A stretch of DNA of 55,825 nt, from assembly GCA_949514915.1 (NCBI GenBank), contig CATFLP010000127.1, positions 1 to 55,825 on the forward strand, written 5' to 3'. Position 1 is the first letter of the stretch, and each line of letters begins with the position of its first letter. The position numbers were made by a program, and so were the translations under genes. Origin of the DNA: Methanobacteriota archaeon. Lineage in GTDB: Archaea > Thermoplasmatota > Poseidoniia > Poseidoniales > Poseidoniaceae. The notes under the pieces are model-generated. The model ran no database searches. It was not told the DNA's origin and was given only the letters and a program-made list of their open reading frames with translations. Below are positions 29,060-38,421 of this stretch, in pieces.

Positions 29060-30055
29060 TTACCATTCATCTAATAAATCTCTAACTTCGGGTATAGGTT
29101 CTGGTTTGTCTGGTCTAATCCAATCATCATCAACTTTAAGCCACTGAGGTAGACCTTTGTTTGCACCACCTAATACAGCAAGTGTAGTGAATGCAGCAAG
29201 GGGAAGTACCGATAAAGCAGTCATTAGATCTAAAAATGAATTTTGTGGTACTGTTGCACCACCCATTAACCCTATGATAAAATCTTGTTCTGTTGTGATG
29301 TCTATACTATTTCCAAGCATTCCTACTACAAGTACCGTGGCCAATCTTCCTAACATCCACAATACAAGTATTGGGAAAAATATCGATAACTTTGTCATTG
29401 AAACCAACCATCTTCTAGCAAAAGTTGCAACACCTATGAATTTTGTAGCAATTGTTGGAAATACCCTCAATGAAATAATCAAAACAGCAAGATATGAAAC
29501 AATTACCATTTCTAAGACTTGGCCGCCTTCTGCCCAGGGTAGCACAATCATTAAGATAATCCATGGAATTACTACTACAATAAATTGAAATGGAATTGCG
29601 AGCATTTGAAGTCCTCCAAAAATCGCAATAATGCTTTTCCCATCTCCGTGTTGGTCGGAAATTAATTTAATCATTTGTCCATATGGTGAGTTTTTATGCC
29701 TTAGTTTTGCTCTAGATATTAAATCAGCATTACGAGGCTTGTTTGATAAATTTAACGAAGAAAGCCAACCTCCGCGTTTTACGACCATGTTTGGTGAGAA
29801 CCCCCCAACAATTAGAGCCAAAGCAAGAGCGGTTAATCCTGAATAAAATGAAGCACCTATAATCCAACGAAATAAATCATCTCTAATTTCTACAGAAAAC
29901 ACAAAAGGTTCAAATTGAAGGGTAAAATCAAACATGTAAGTAATTGTAAATGCTGCAATTGGAGTAAATACAATTTGACCTATTGCAACAAGGGTTAACC
30001 AAATTCGAGGTAGTAGGTTTTTTGTTCCCACAATAGCCTTCTGTGAGTTATACAT
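29060..30055 (-). CDS. Unknown multi-pass membrane protein
   Basis: This 331-aa protein has about five to six membrane segments (around residues 15-40, 65-85, 150-175, 185-205, 230-255 and 285-305) and a hydrophilic, Pro/Asp-rich C-terminus ending DLLDEW. The hydrophobic layout is vaguely like Yip1-type proteins, but no diagnostic motif is visible and no function is assigned. It is convergent with the preceding gene (8-bp gap) and divergent from the next surface-protein gene. Confidence 0.6.
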   Translation of the reverse strand: MYNSQKAIVGTKNLLPRIWLTLVAIGQIVFTPIAAFTITYMFDFTLQFEPFVFSVEIRDDLFRWIIGASFYSGLTALALALIVGGFSPNMVVKRGGWLSSLNLSNKPRNADLISRAKLRHKNSPYGQMIKLISDQHGDGKSIIAIFGGLQMLAIPFQFIVVVIPWIILMIVLPWAEGGQVLEMVIVSYLAVLIISLRVFPTIATKFIGVATFARRWLVSMTKLSIFFPILVLWMLGRLATVLVVGMLGNSIDITTEQDFIIGLMGGATVPQNSFLDLMTALSVLPLAAFTTLAVLGGANKGLPQWLKVDDDWIRPDKPEPIPEVRDLLDEW

Positions 30056-30127
30056 ATTTGCTTTTTACTTAAATAATTGAAATATATGTATTTTTGAGAA
30101 TGGTTATTTTTTGCGGAAGATTTTTTT

Positions 30128-30137
30128 TATTATATAC
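30128..30137 (+). promoter_or_regulatory. Probable TATA box for the 30175 gene
   Basis: ATTATATACT lies about 45 bp before the ATG at 30175. A start about 25 bp downstream would leave a short leader with AGGTG just before the ATG. Confidence 0.4.
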
Positions 30138-30174
30138 TAATCAAACTTTTTACCTTCCTCCTATTGGCAGGTGC

Positions 30175-33100
30175 ATGGCAGTGTTAGATAGCCGTGTTCT
30201 TACTTTCATCGTTATTGGCTTGTTGATGGTTTCAAGCCCCCTAGTAATAATCTCCGAAGAGTTAGAAATGAATTATTCAGATTCCGAAGTAGAAGGGCGT
30301 GTTACTGTAGATTATCTTGTTGAATCAGTATCTTTTGGAAATACATCAAGTCCTGTGGAAAATTGGACTGAACCAGATAAATCAGTTGCGAATTTTTTAA
30401 TTAGAGGAGTTTTAGTGGATATTGATGTGACAATTTTTCAAAATGCAGGATCATTAGGACAATTTTCTACAGCATATGTTTTAGTTGAGGCATATCACCC
30501 AATAGGATATCTTGAATGGAGTGATTCTTATACAGAATACATGACTAGAGGAATGCGCAATACTACAACTGTTAAGTGGACACCAGAAGCTGCTCATAGT
30601 CATCTTGAGAATGGTTCATTATCTGGAGGTTATACAATAAGAGTTACAATATCTAATGATAATATAGATACAGATACAGATCCTTCTAATAATGTAATGG
30701 AAATTGAAATGCCTGTGGCTATTTGGAGAGATCAACTTGATGACACAAGTGAGACGGCATCTTATTTTGCAATGCGTGCATATAAGTATTCTAAAGATAC
30801 TGCAGATGGACCTGATGCTATCGGAAAAGGATCTTGGCAATTAGAAGAGAATACAGGTATTGTTGGTTCTGATAGTTATCGTCATTCAACACCTGGAAAT
30901 AATTACCCTGGAAATGCATATGATAGATTGGTATGGGGTTTCCCTACTGATGGGCAATCTGGTTGTGGAGAAGTATTGGGCGTTAGGAGTTCTAATGAGT
31001 TTGGATGGGATGGAGATGGTTCATATTTTTGGCCATGGTGTAGAGCTAAATTAGATGGTAGCCAATTTGTAACTTTGGATATTGCAACACAGGCGTGGGG
31101 TAATATAGGTACAGGAGATAAAGTGGGGCTTGAGTTATGGCAAGCAGGCGGAGGAAATATCCAAACTTTGGTAAAAGAGATTGAAGGCGTAAGCAGTACT
31201 AATTCTCAATGGTCTCAAGTATATTGGAAAGTTTCTGATGAAGAAATGAATAAATTAGAATGGCATGTTGGCTTTATTTTTGAAAGCGATAATTCTGTGG
31301 CAACTCCAGGATATCATGTAGATGATTTTGCTATTTTTGCAGTTGAAAATGTTTCTAGATTTACTCTCGATGTAGATTGTAAAGATATCACTACTGGACA
31401 ATATCCTGATTTAGGTTTTAGTGTTATTCCTGATGACCCTAACCCTCCAGCTATGGAATGTTTAATTCATAATAATGGATATCGGGATGCACATGTTAGT
31501 GTATTAAGCAATAATAACAATGATACTTGGTTTGATCCAAGAATTGATCATAGTCTTTCATCGACATATGGTTCTCAAGTATTTGTAATAATTCCTCCAG
31601 ATGAGACTGCAGCATTTTGGATTAATCAATCAATAATTCCAGCTGCAGAGGTCACTAATCCAAGTGACATTGCATTATTGAACATCTCAGTTATTGGTTC
31701 ATATACTCTTGAAGAACATTATTTCACTTCAATTCCTATTTCTGTAGGTTATCATGACAATGCACGTATTTGGTCTGAAGCACCCAATCCAGCATTTTCA
31801 TTTTATCCTGGAGAATCTGGAATTGTAGACGTCCAAGTCACAAATACAGGAAATAAAAATGGTAAATTTGCATTGACTGGTGCATTTCCTAATGAAAGAC
31901 CACAATGGCTTCCATGGTTGTCAATCTCGTATAAAGATCAGTTTGGTAACGATATTCCAAGAGATAATAATGGATTCCAATCAATAGAATTAACCAAGGG
32001 AGAATCTGTAGATTTATCTTTAGAATTAGTTGCACCAGTTGAAACATTTCCAGGAGTTTTCGACATAGAATTGCAGGTAAATGGAATTGAAGGAACATCT
32101 ACGCAAGCAACATTCCCACTAGCAATTGAAGTAAGAACTCAGTATGATTTACAAATGACAGCCGAATCTCAATCATTAAGCACTCCTGCAGATGGAGTAC
32201 AAGAGTTAATACCTGTAAATCTAGTAAATAATGGGAATACTTTAGAGGTATTTGATTTACAATTGTTAGGAGATGCTTGGTCTTTAGGTGCAGAATTATC
32301 ATCAACACAAACCCAACCACTTGCTGCTTACGGGTTAGAATCATCAGGAGTTAATATCATATTACCTATGACTGAAGGAATTAGTCCTGGAGATTATACA
32401 TTAATTTTATCTGCAACTTCAGTAAATGATCAAAATTACAATGGCCAGATATATTTCACAATAACAGTTGAAGACACAAGGAAAGTAGAAGTCGAAAGTA
32501 GAGATTTAAGAGAGCAAAGTTATCGTGGAGGACAACAAGTAGAATCTATAACTTTTCAAATCAATAATACTGGAAATATTGAAGATCAATATATTATCCA
32601 GTTAGATACACCACTTGGAATGGATGCTTATGTAGAATCAATTGGAATGGATGGAGGAAAAACACCTTTGATACAACCAGGGGCATCATTTAATGTGACA
32701 GTTTCATTTACATTTGATACATTAGCAGAAGGAGATTTTAATTTAGGAGTAATTGCAAAAAGTAGCAATAATGAAAATGTAATGTCTACGGGAAATGCTA
32801 AATTTATAGTAGGTAATTTAGGTTGGATAAAATTATTACTTTCTTCCGAAGATTTAGATATTGATCTTGAAACAGAAGAAGCAGGAAAAGTATATGTTTT
32901 GCATGTTGATGAAAATGGTGACTACTACTTAAATTTACAAGTATTCAATAAACATTACACTGAACAAGAAATTAGAATTGACTTTGATGATAAAATTTCA
33001 GCCAGTTATTTTGGTATTCAAGTAGATGAGTATACAAGTGCCTTTAATGTTAGAGATAATGATAATGAGGATATTGCGTTGAAAATAAGTGTTCCACGTT

Positions 33101-33612
33101 CAACACTTCTTTCATTACCTAGTGATACATATATGGTTAATTTGACAATTTGGGTTGAATCAGATCTTGATGTGTCTCCGTTGATATTAAGAGTGGATTT
33201 GATGCGAGAATCTCTAAATACAGAGGTAGAGGAAAGTTCTAGTGAATATAGCAGCATGATTTTTAATGGTCTTTCTATAGTGTTGCTTGTAGGAATTCTT
33301 GGAGGATTATTATTTGTTCTTTGGAGGGAATTTTCCAAGGAAGATGATGAAGAATCATATAATTATGATTCAGGAATAACAAGCCAATTTGGTGATGATG
33401 GGCGTTCAGTACCTTCAGCAAGTATGTTATTGGGTGGCGTAGATTCGATTGAAGTTGGAAAAACAGCTCCTGATTTACCTCAAGAAAATGATCTTGTTGC
33501 GAATATAGATGAAGAAACATCTCCTCCATTGCCAGTGTCTGGGTTACCAGAAGGATGGACAATGGAGCAATGGAAACATTATGGCCAACAATGGTTAGAT
33601 CAGCAAAAATAA
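30175..33612 (+). CDS. Large cell-surface protein with Ig-like/NEW3-type repeats, C-terminal anchor and Trp-rich tail
   Basis: The start is the ATG at 30175 (AGGTG just upstream), giving 1145 aa; the frame is open further upstream but without a plausible signal. A signal segment (~8-28) is followed by a long beta-rich extracellular region. In it, NTGNKNGKF, NNGNTLEVFDL and NNTGNIEDQYII mark repeats like archaeal NEW3/CARDB Ig-like domains. A membrane helix lies at ~1027-1050, then an acidic cytoplasmic segment and a conserved-looking end LPEGWTMEQWKHYGQQWL. It is likely a structural or adhesive surface protein; I see no catalytic domain. Confidence 0.7.
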   Translation: MAVLDSRVLTFIVIGLLMVSSPLVIISEELEMNYSDSEVEGRVTVDYLVESVSFGNTSSPVENWTEPDKSVANFLIRGVLVDIDVTIFQNAGSLGQFSTAYVLVEAYHPIGYLEWSDSYTEYMTRGMRNTTTVKWTPEAAHSHLENGSLSGGYTIRVTISNDNIDTDTDPSNNVMEIEMPVAIWRDQLDDTSETASYFAMRAYKYSKDTADGPDAIGKGSWQLEENTGIVGSDSYRHSTPGNNYPGNAYDRLVWGFPTDGQSGCGEVLGVRSSNEFGWDGDGSYFWPWCRAKLDGSQFVTLDIATQAWGNIGTGDKVGLELWQAGGGNIQTLVKEIEGVSSTNSQWSQVYWKVSDEEMNKLEWHVGFIFESDNSVATPGYHVDDFAIFAVENVSRFTLDVDCKDITTGQYPDLGFSVIPDDPNPPAMECLIHNNGYRDAHVSVLSNNNNDTWFDPRIDHSLSSTYGSQVFVIIPPDETAAFWINQSIIPAAEVTNPSDIALLNISVIGSYTLEEHYFTSIPISVGYHDNARIWSEAPNPAFSFYPGESGIVDVQVTNTGNKNGKFALTGAFPNERPQWLPWLSISYKDQFGNDIPRDNNGFQSIELTKGESVDLSLELVAPVETFPGVFDIELQVNGIEGTSTQATFPLAIEVRTQYDLQMTAESQSLSTPADGVQELIPVNLVNNGNTLEVFDLQLLGDAWSLGAELSSTQTQPLAAYGLESSGVNIILPMTEGISPGDYTLILSATSVNDQNYNGQIYFTITVEDTRKVEVESRDLREQSYRGGQQVESITFQINNTGNIEDQYIIQLDTPLGMDAYVESIGMDGGKTPLIQPGASFNVTVSFTFDTLAEGDFNLGVIAKSSNNENVMSTGNAKFIVGNLGWIKLLLSSEDLDIDLETEEAGKVYVLHVDENGDYYLNLQVFNKHYTEQEIRIDFDDKISASYFGIQVDEYTSAFNVRDNDNEDIALKISVPRSTLLSLPSDTYMVNLTIWVESDLDVSPLILRVDLMRESLNTEVEESSSEYSSMIFNGLSIVLLVGILGGLLFVLWREFSKEDDEESYNYDSGITSQFGDDGRSVPSASMLLGGVDSIEVGKTAPDLPQENDLVANIDEETSPPLPVSGLPEGWTMEQWKHYGQQWLDQQK

Positions 33613-33693
33613 TTCATCCATCTAAACCGTTGCGTTAAAATCAATGGAGGTTTCGGCTACTCGCGGGAGAATCGCATAAACCAAGGTGATGAA

Positions 33694-35322
33694 ATGAATT
33701 CAGGAGCACAAGGACAAGGGCAAGCGCCAATTTTCATATTGAAAGAGGGAACATCTCAAACAAGAGGCAAAACTGCACAAAGTAACAATATTGCTGCGGC
33801 TAAAGCTGTAGCAAATTCTGTTAGAAGTACTCTTGGTCCTAAAGGAATGGATAAAATGCTTGTAGATTCCATGGGAGATGTAGTAATTACTAATGATGGT
33901 GCAACTATCTTGAAGGAAATGGATATAGAACATCCTGCTGCAAAAATGATAATTGAAGTTGCAAAAACACAAGAGCAGCATTGCTATGATGGCACAACAA
34001 CAGCAGTTGTTTTAGCAGGAGAATTATTGAAAAGAAGTGAAGATTTAATTGAACAAAATGTCCATCCTACTGTTATTTGCGAAGGATTTAGGTTGGCTGC
34101 TGAAAAAGCAATGGACATACTTTCTGAACATGGGATTGATGTAAATTCTGAACAATCAAAAATGCTTAATGAAGTTGCAAAAACTGCACTTACAGGAAAG
34201 AGTGCGGGGGCAGTTAGAGAATTCCTTTCAGATATTTGTGTTAGAGCGGTAATATGTGTTGGTGGTGAAGAAGATGGTGAACGTTATGTTGATCTTGATG
34301 ACATAAAGGTACAAAAGAAACAAGGAGGTTCAATCAGAGATTCTACATTAATAGATGGGATACTTTTAGACAAGGAAAGAGTACATTCAGGAATGCCAAG
34401 GAGTGTGACTTCAGCATCAATAGCATTAATTAATTCTGCTATTGAAGTTAAGAAAACAGAAGTAGATGCAAAGATTCAAATTACAAACCCAAACCAATTA
34501 GCATCATTTTTAGATGAAGAAGAAGGATATCTAAAAGGACTAGTTGAAAAAATCAAATCTAGTGGTGCAAATGTTGTTATATGTCAAAAAGGAATTGATG
34601 ATTTAGCACAACATTATATGGCCAAATCAGGTATTTTTGCAGTTAGAAGGGCAAAAAAGAGCGATATGGAAGCCTTATCAAAAGCAACAGGTGCATCCAT
34701 AATTACGAATATTGATGATTTAAATTCTGAGGAATTAGGTCATGCTTCAAAAGTAGAAGAAAAGAAAATAGGAGATTCAGATATGATATTTATTACTGGT
34801 TGTGAATCAGCAAAATCGGTTAGTGTACTTCTAAGAGGAGGGACTGAGCATGTTGTTGATGAAATCAGACGTGCTTTTGATGATGCAGTCGGTGTTGTAA
34901 GTGTTGCTTGGGAAGATGGAACCGTTTTAACAGGAGGAGGATCTGTACTTGCAGCATTATCTAGAGATTTACGTAATTTTGCAGAAGGAGTAGGTGGCCG
35001 AGAACAAATGGCAATTGAAGCATTTGCTGGAGCATTGGAAGTAATACCAAGAACTCTTGCAGAAAATGCAGGATTAGATCCTGTTAATACAATAATAGAT
35101 CTTCGAAAAGCTCATGCAGAAGGAAAAAGAAATTTTGGAGTTAATGTTTACGAAGGTGGAGTAAAAGATATGTTGGCCGCAAATGTCGTAGAGCCTCAAA
35201 GAGTGGTAGAACAAGCGATTCAATCAGCAACAGAAACGGCAACTATGATTCTTCGGATTGATGACGTAATCTCTGCTAAATCTGCTTCTGGCGGAGATAT
35301 GGACGCAATGATGGGTTACTAG
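33694..35322 (+). CDS. ths: Thermosome subunit (group II chaperonin)
   Basis: This ATP-driven protein-folding chaperonin has 542 aa, normal for the family. Signatures include [42 protein letters not shown] and, near the C-terminus, [12 protein letters not shown], with the end [10 protein letters not shown] typical of thermosomes. A GGTGATGA ribosome-binding site directly precedes the ATG. The roughly 80-bp upstream gap is fairly G/C-rich and could hold a heat-shock promoter, but I could not define boxes there. Confidence 0.96.
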   Translation: MNSGAQGQGQAPIFILKEGTSQTRGKTAQSNNIAAAKAVANSVRSTLGPKGMDKMLVDSMGDVVITNDGATILKEMDIEHPAAKMIIEVAKTQEQHCYDGTTTAVVLAGELLKRSEDLIEQNVHPTVICEGFRLAAEKAMDILSEHGIDVNSEQSKMLNEVAKTALTGKSAGAVREFLSDICVRAVICVGGEEDGERYVDLDDIKVQKKQGGSIRDSTLIDGILLDKERVHSGMPRSVTSASIALINSAIEVKKTEVDAKIQITNPNQLASFLDEEEGYLKGLVEKIKSSGANVVICQKGIDDLAQHYMAKSGIFAVRRAKKSDMEALSKATGASIITNIDDLNSEELGHASKVEEKKIGDSDMIFITGCESAKSVSVLLRGGTEHVVDEIRRAFDDAVGVVSVAWEDGTVLTGGGSVLAALSRDLRNFAEGVGGREQMAIEAFAGALEVIPRTLAENAGLDPVNTIIDLRKAHAEGKRNFGVNVYEGGVKDMLAANVVEPQRVVEQAIQSATETATMILRIDDVISAKSASGGDMDAMMGY

Positions 35323-35413
35323 TATTGCAGATTTATTTTCTGTAGTCTGCGTTATATTCAAGAATCGCATTCGTGTGGCATATAATGTCCAGTCAAATTT
35401 GGACGGTGATTTG

Positions 35414-37549
35414 ATGTCAAAACCAGTATTGATTCTTTTTGGAACCCAATCTGGTAATTCTGAAGATTTAGCATCACAATTAGCTAAATCTGCAACTGCT
35501 CATGGCTTGACTCCAACTGTGCTTGATATGGATGCAACAAATGTAGAGATGATGGCATCTTCAGAAAGGATTTTGATTATTTGTAGTACTTGGGGAGAAG
35601 GTGAAATGCCTGATTCTGCTGAAGCATTATGGGATTCAATTAATGCAGAAGGAGTGCCAAAAATGGAAAATACGCATTTTTCAGTTTGTGCTCTTGGAGA
35701 TACAAGTTACGAATTTTATTGCCAGTCTGGTAAAGATTGGGATCGAAGATTGGAAGAATTAGGGGCAAAACGAGTTTTTGCAAGGCAAGATTGTGATGTT
35801 GACTTTGACGAACCTTATGCTGCATGGGCCGCAGGTGCTTTACCAGCAATATCTTCTGTTGGTGGATCAGTTGCAGAAGTTGTCGAAGAACCCTCAGAAG
35901 AATTAAGTGAACCTAGTACTGAAGAATCTTCATCAGGGGAATTAGATGAAATAATGTCTGATGGAGATAGAAAATTAGTAGTTTTATTCGGAAGCCAATC
36001 TGGAAATTCAGAAGATTTAGCCTTTAGGGTAAAGTCAAAAGCAAGTGAATTTGGATTAAATGCAGAAGTTTTCGATATGGAAGGTTTTGATTTAAATTCA
36101 TTAGAGAACACATCAAGATTATTGATAATTTGTAGTACTTGGGGTGAGGGCGATATGCCTGATTCTGCTGAAGCATTATGGCAACTTGCGAAATCAGACA
36201 AAAGGCCAAAATTATCAAAAACTTATTTCTCAGTTTGTGCTCTTGGAGATACAAGTTATGAATTCTTTTGCCAGTCTGGTAAAGATTGGGATGAAGTTAT
36301 AGAAGAAATGGGTGGAAAAAGAATTCATGAAAGAGCAGATTGTGATGTTGATTTCGATCCAACATTCCAGAAATGGGTGATTCCAGCATTAGCTGGTCTT
36401 GCAGCAGTAGATGGTAATGGAGACTATCACGAAGAATTAGTGTCATTATTCATAGAATTAGTCGAAAATAAAGGAAAGAAAACTTCAACTGGAGATTTAG
36501 ATACTCCTGTTATTTTCCGTGAGTCAATTGAATTAACTTTCAAAATCTTCCGATATAATCCTTTATTGATCGAAAAAGGATGGGATACATATGAATGTAA
36601 AATACCAGGTCATTTTTCATTATTAGATGCATTAAAATCCATAAAATCAAATTTCGACCCTACACTTTCTTTTAGAGGAAGTGGACCTTTATCAGGAATT
36701 ATTGTTAATGGTGCAGTCGTAAGAGCAGATAGAACCCGATTGTTAGATATGGTTGAATTATGTGGTCATGAACTTAAGATAGAACCATTATCTGGATATG
36801 AAGTAGTAAAGGATTTGGTAATAAGCACTAAAAATTATGATGTCCATAGAATTAAATCTACTCCATGGATGATTCCTGCTACTAGATCCGGTGTTAATAC
36901 TGTTTCAGGAACTACTATCGGAGTGATGGATGCATCAAAAGCTACAGATTTACATGAATTAGGAGACATAGATAGCCCCCAATTATTGCATTCATTTTCA
37001 GATACCTTGCCTTATGATCCAGAGTACATTGGTCCAGCATTAGTAATGCATACTTGGAAAAGAGTAAATGATGAAAGGTATTCAGAAAAAGCAAGACAAT
37101 CAAGCATTAATTTACTTCAAAACGAAGGAGGAGCTTGGAATGAATCAGATTGTAGTTCATTTGGAAGGCATGGAGATTTCGGTAAAAAAATTGCCAATTC
37201 ATTTAATGAATGCCGTGCAGAATTAATTCGTAAAAAAGGCTTTTCTGGAAAGCATGGGCGTTTAGTAAAATGGTATGGACTTTCAGTAAAATGGTCTGGT
37301 AAAGTAAATGAAACAACATTGTATAGGCAAGTTTTAGGTCCCTTAGGATTAGTATCAAATTTATTTTCGGGAGTTTCTATGAGGATGATGCTTGGATTTA
37401 CTAGGACTGGTGCAAAACCATTTAGAAGCATTTTTCCATTAATAGCACCACCTGCAGGAATTGGAAAAATTCCTCCAATGATTAATTCTAAGGTTGAGTC
37501 ACATCATGAAGTGGCAAATTTATTTAATAAATTAGATAAGAGGTTTTGA
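35414..37549 (+). CDS. Tandem flavodoxin fused to a cysteine-depleted SdhB-like subunit
   Basis: The start is the ATG at 35414 (GGTGAT upstream; the frame extends to GTG 35375), giving 711 aa. Two diflavin-reductase-type flavodoxin domains (~1-147 and ~182-330) each show FGxQSGNSEDLA, CSTWGEG and CALGDTSYEF FMN motifs and are joined by a Glu/Ser linker. Residues ~365-620 follow the fold order of succinate dehydrogenase/fumarate reductase iron-sulfur subunits: FKIFRYNP, LLDALKSIK, DPTLSFRGS, VVKDLVI, EYIGPALV. The [2Fe-2S] cysteine loop after DPTLSFR is gone, as are essentially all [4Fe-4S]/[3Fe-4S] cysteines. No NAD(P)H-binding domain is present. It abuts the HdrB-like gene and probably forms a complex with its product. 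Confidence 0.8.
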   Translation: MSKPVLILFGTQSGNSEDLASQLAKSATAHGLTPTVLDMDATNVEMMASSERILIICSTWGEGEMPDSAEALWDSINAEGVPKMENTHFSVCALGDTSYEFYCQSGKDWDRRLEELGAKRVFARQDCDVDFDEPYAAWAAGALPAISSVGGSVAEVVEEPSEELSEPSTEESSSGELDEIMSDGDRKLVVLFGSQSGNSEDLAFRVKSKASEFGLNAEVFDMEGFDLNSLENTSRLLIICSTWGEGDMPDSAEALWQLAKSDKRPKLSKTYFSVCALGDTSYEFFCQSGKDWDEVIEEMGGKRIHERADCDVDFDPTFQKWVIPALAGLAAVDGNGDYHEELVSLFIELVENKGKKTSTGDLDTPVIFRESIELTFKIFRYNPLLIEKGWDTYECKIPGHFSLLDALKSIKSNFDPTLSFRGSGPLSGIIVNGAVVRADRTRLLDMVELCGHELKIEPLSGYEVVKDLVISTKNYDVHRIKSTPWMIPATRSGVNTVSGTTIGVMDASKATDLHELGDIDSPQLLHSFSDTLPYDPEYIGPALVMHTWKRVNDERYSEKARQSSINLLQNEGGAWNESDCSSFGRHGDFGKKIANSFNECRAELIRKKGFSGKHGRLVKWYGLSVKWSGKVNETTLYRQVLGPLGLVSNLFSGVSMRMMLGFTRTGAKPFRSIFPLIAPPAGIGKIPPMINSKVESHHEVANLFNKLDKRF

Positions 37550-38416
37550 GTGATTAAAATGGTTAAGTTTGCATATTATCCAGGTAATGTTGCTAGAGCA
37601 GCTTCAATTGAAGTTGAAGATTGTATTCAGCCCTTATGTTCAACTTTAGGAATTGAATTAATTGAAATACCAAAAGCCACTTCAGATGGAGGGAATATAA
37701 TTTCTCAAGCATCAACGATATTACAACATACTTTGGTTGCAAGAAATATGGCATTAGCTGAAGAAAAAGGACTTGACATGATCACTACTTGTGCAACTTC
37801 TCATGGTATTCATTGTGATACAATTGATGCAATGAACAATGATATTTCACTAAAGTCAAAAATTAATAGCACCTTATCCCAAGTTTCAGGTGTTGAATTT
37901 CATGGAGAATCAAACTCAAAGCATTTACTCCATGTTTTAGTTGAGGAAATAGGATTAGATAAAATAAAATCATTAGTAAAAAACCCAATTGAATTAAAAG
38001 TTGCAGGTTATTATGGGCCAAATATGCAAAAAGAAGGGGCAAGTTCAGAAGATAATGTATTTAATCCACAATATCTAGAACAACTTATTTCTGCATTAGG
38101 AGGAACTCCAGTAGATTATGATTTAAAATGTCAAAGTGTTGGCGCACCCTCCTTATTGACGAATCAATCTAGTACTCTAAGGATGACTGCTGCTGTACTT
38201 GATGATGCAAAAGAAAATGGAGCACAATTAATGGTTAGTGCTTGTACATTATCCCATTCAAATTTAGATACTTACCAAGTTAAAGCAGGTAGAATCTCAG
38301 GAAAGGATACCTCTATGCCAGTGATTCATTTGGCAGAATTAGTTGCTTTTGCTTTAGGCCATCACAGAGATCGTTTTGCTCAGTTAAAAACAAGAGTAAT
38401 AGTAATTGGAAGTTAG
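37550..38416 (+). CDS. Cysteine-depleted HdrB/SdhE-like (CCG domain) protein
   Basis: This 288-aa protein aligns along its length with heterodisulfide reductase subunit B and archaeal SdhE/TfrB C-terminal CCG domains. Matching segments include YYPGN, LGIELIEI, LVARNMALAEEKGLDMITTCATS, LKVAGYYGP, VDYDLKC, NLDTYQ and PVIHLAEL. The ligands of both non-cubane cluster motifs are mostly replaced: YPGC to N13, CC to S45-D46, CxxC to C81-ATS84, YGC to P157, CC to S196-V197, CxxC to C232-TLS235. GTG at 37550 follows the previous stop directly with GAGGT upstream; ATG at 37559 is an alternative. The two genes are surely one unit. Confidence 0.78.
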   Translation: MIKMVKFAYYPGNVARAASIEVEDCIQPLCSTLGIELIEIPKATSDGGNIISQASTILQHTLVARNMALAEEKGLDMITTCATSHGIHCDTIDAMNNDISLKSKINSTLSQVSGVEFHGESNSKHLLHVLVEEIGLDKIKSLVKNPIELKVAGYYGPNMQKEGASSEDNVFNPQYLEQLISALGGTPVDYDLKCQSVGAPSLLTNQSSTLRMTAAVLDDAKENGAQLMVSACTLSHSNLDTYQVKAGRISGKDTSMPVIHLAELVAFALGHHRDRFAQLKTRVIVIGS

Positions 38417-38421
38417 TATGA

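Noticed and set aside
35375-35413. GTG start extending the flavodoxin fusion by 13 residues
   Set aside because: The ATG at 35414 has GGTGAT just upstream and matches the flavodoxin N-terminus.
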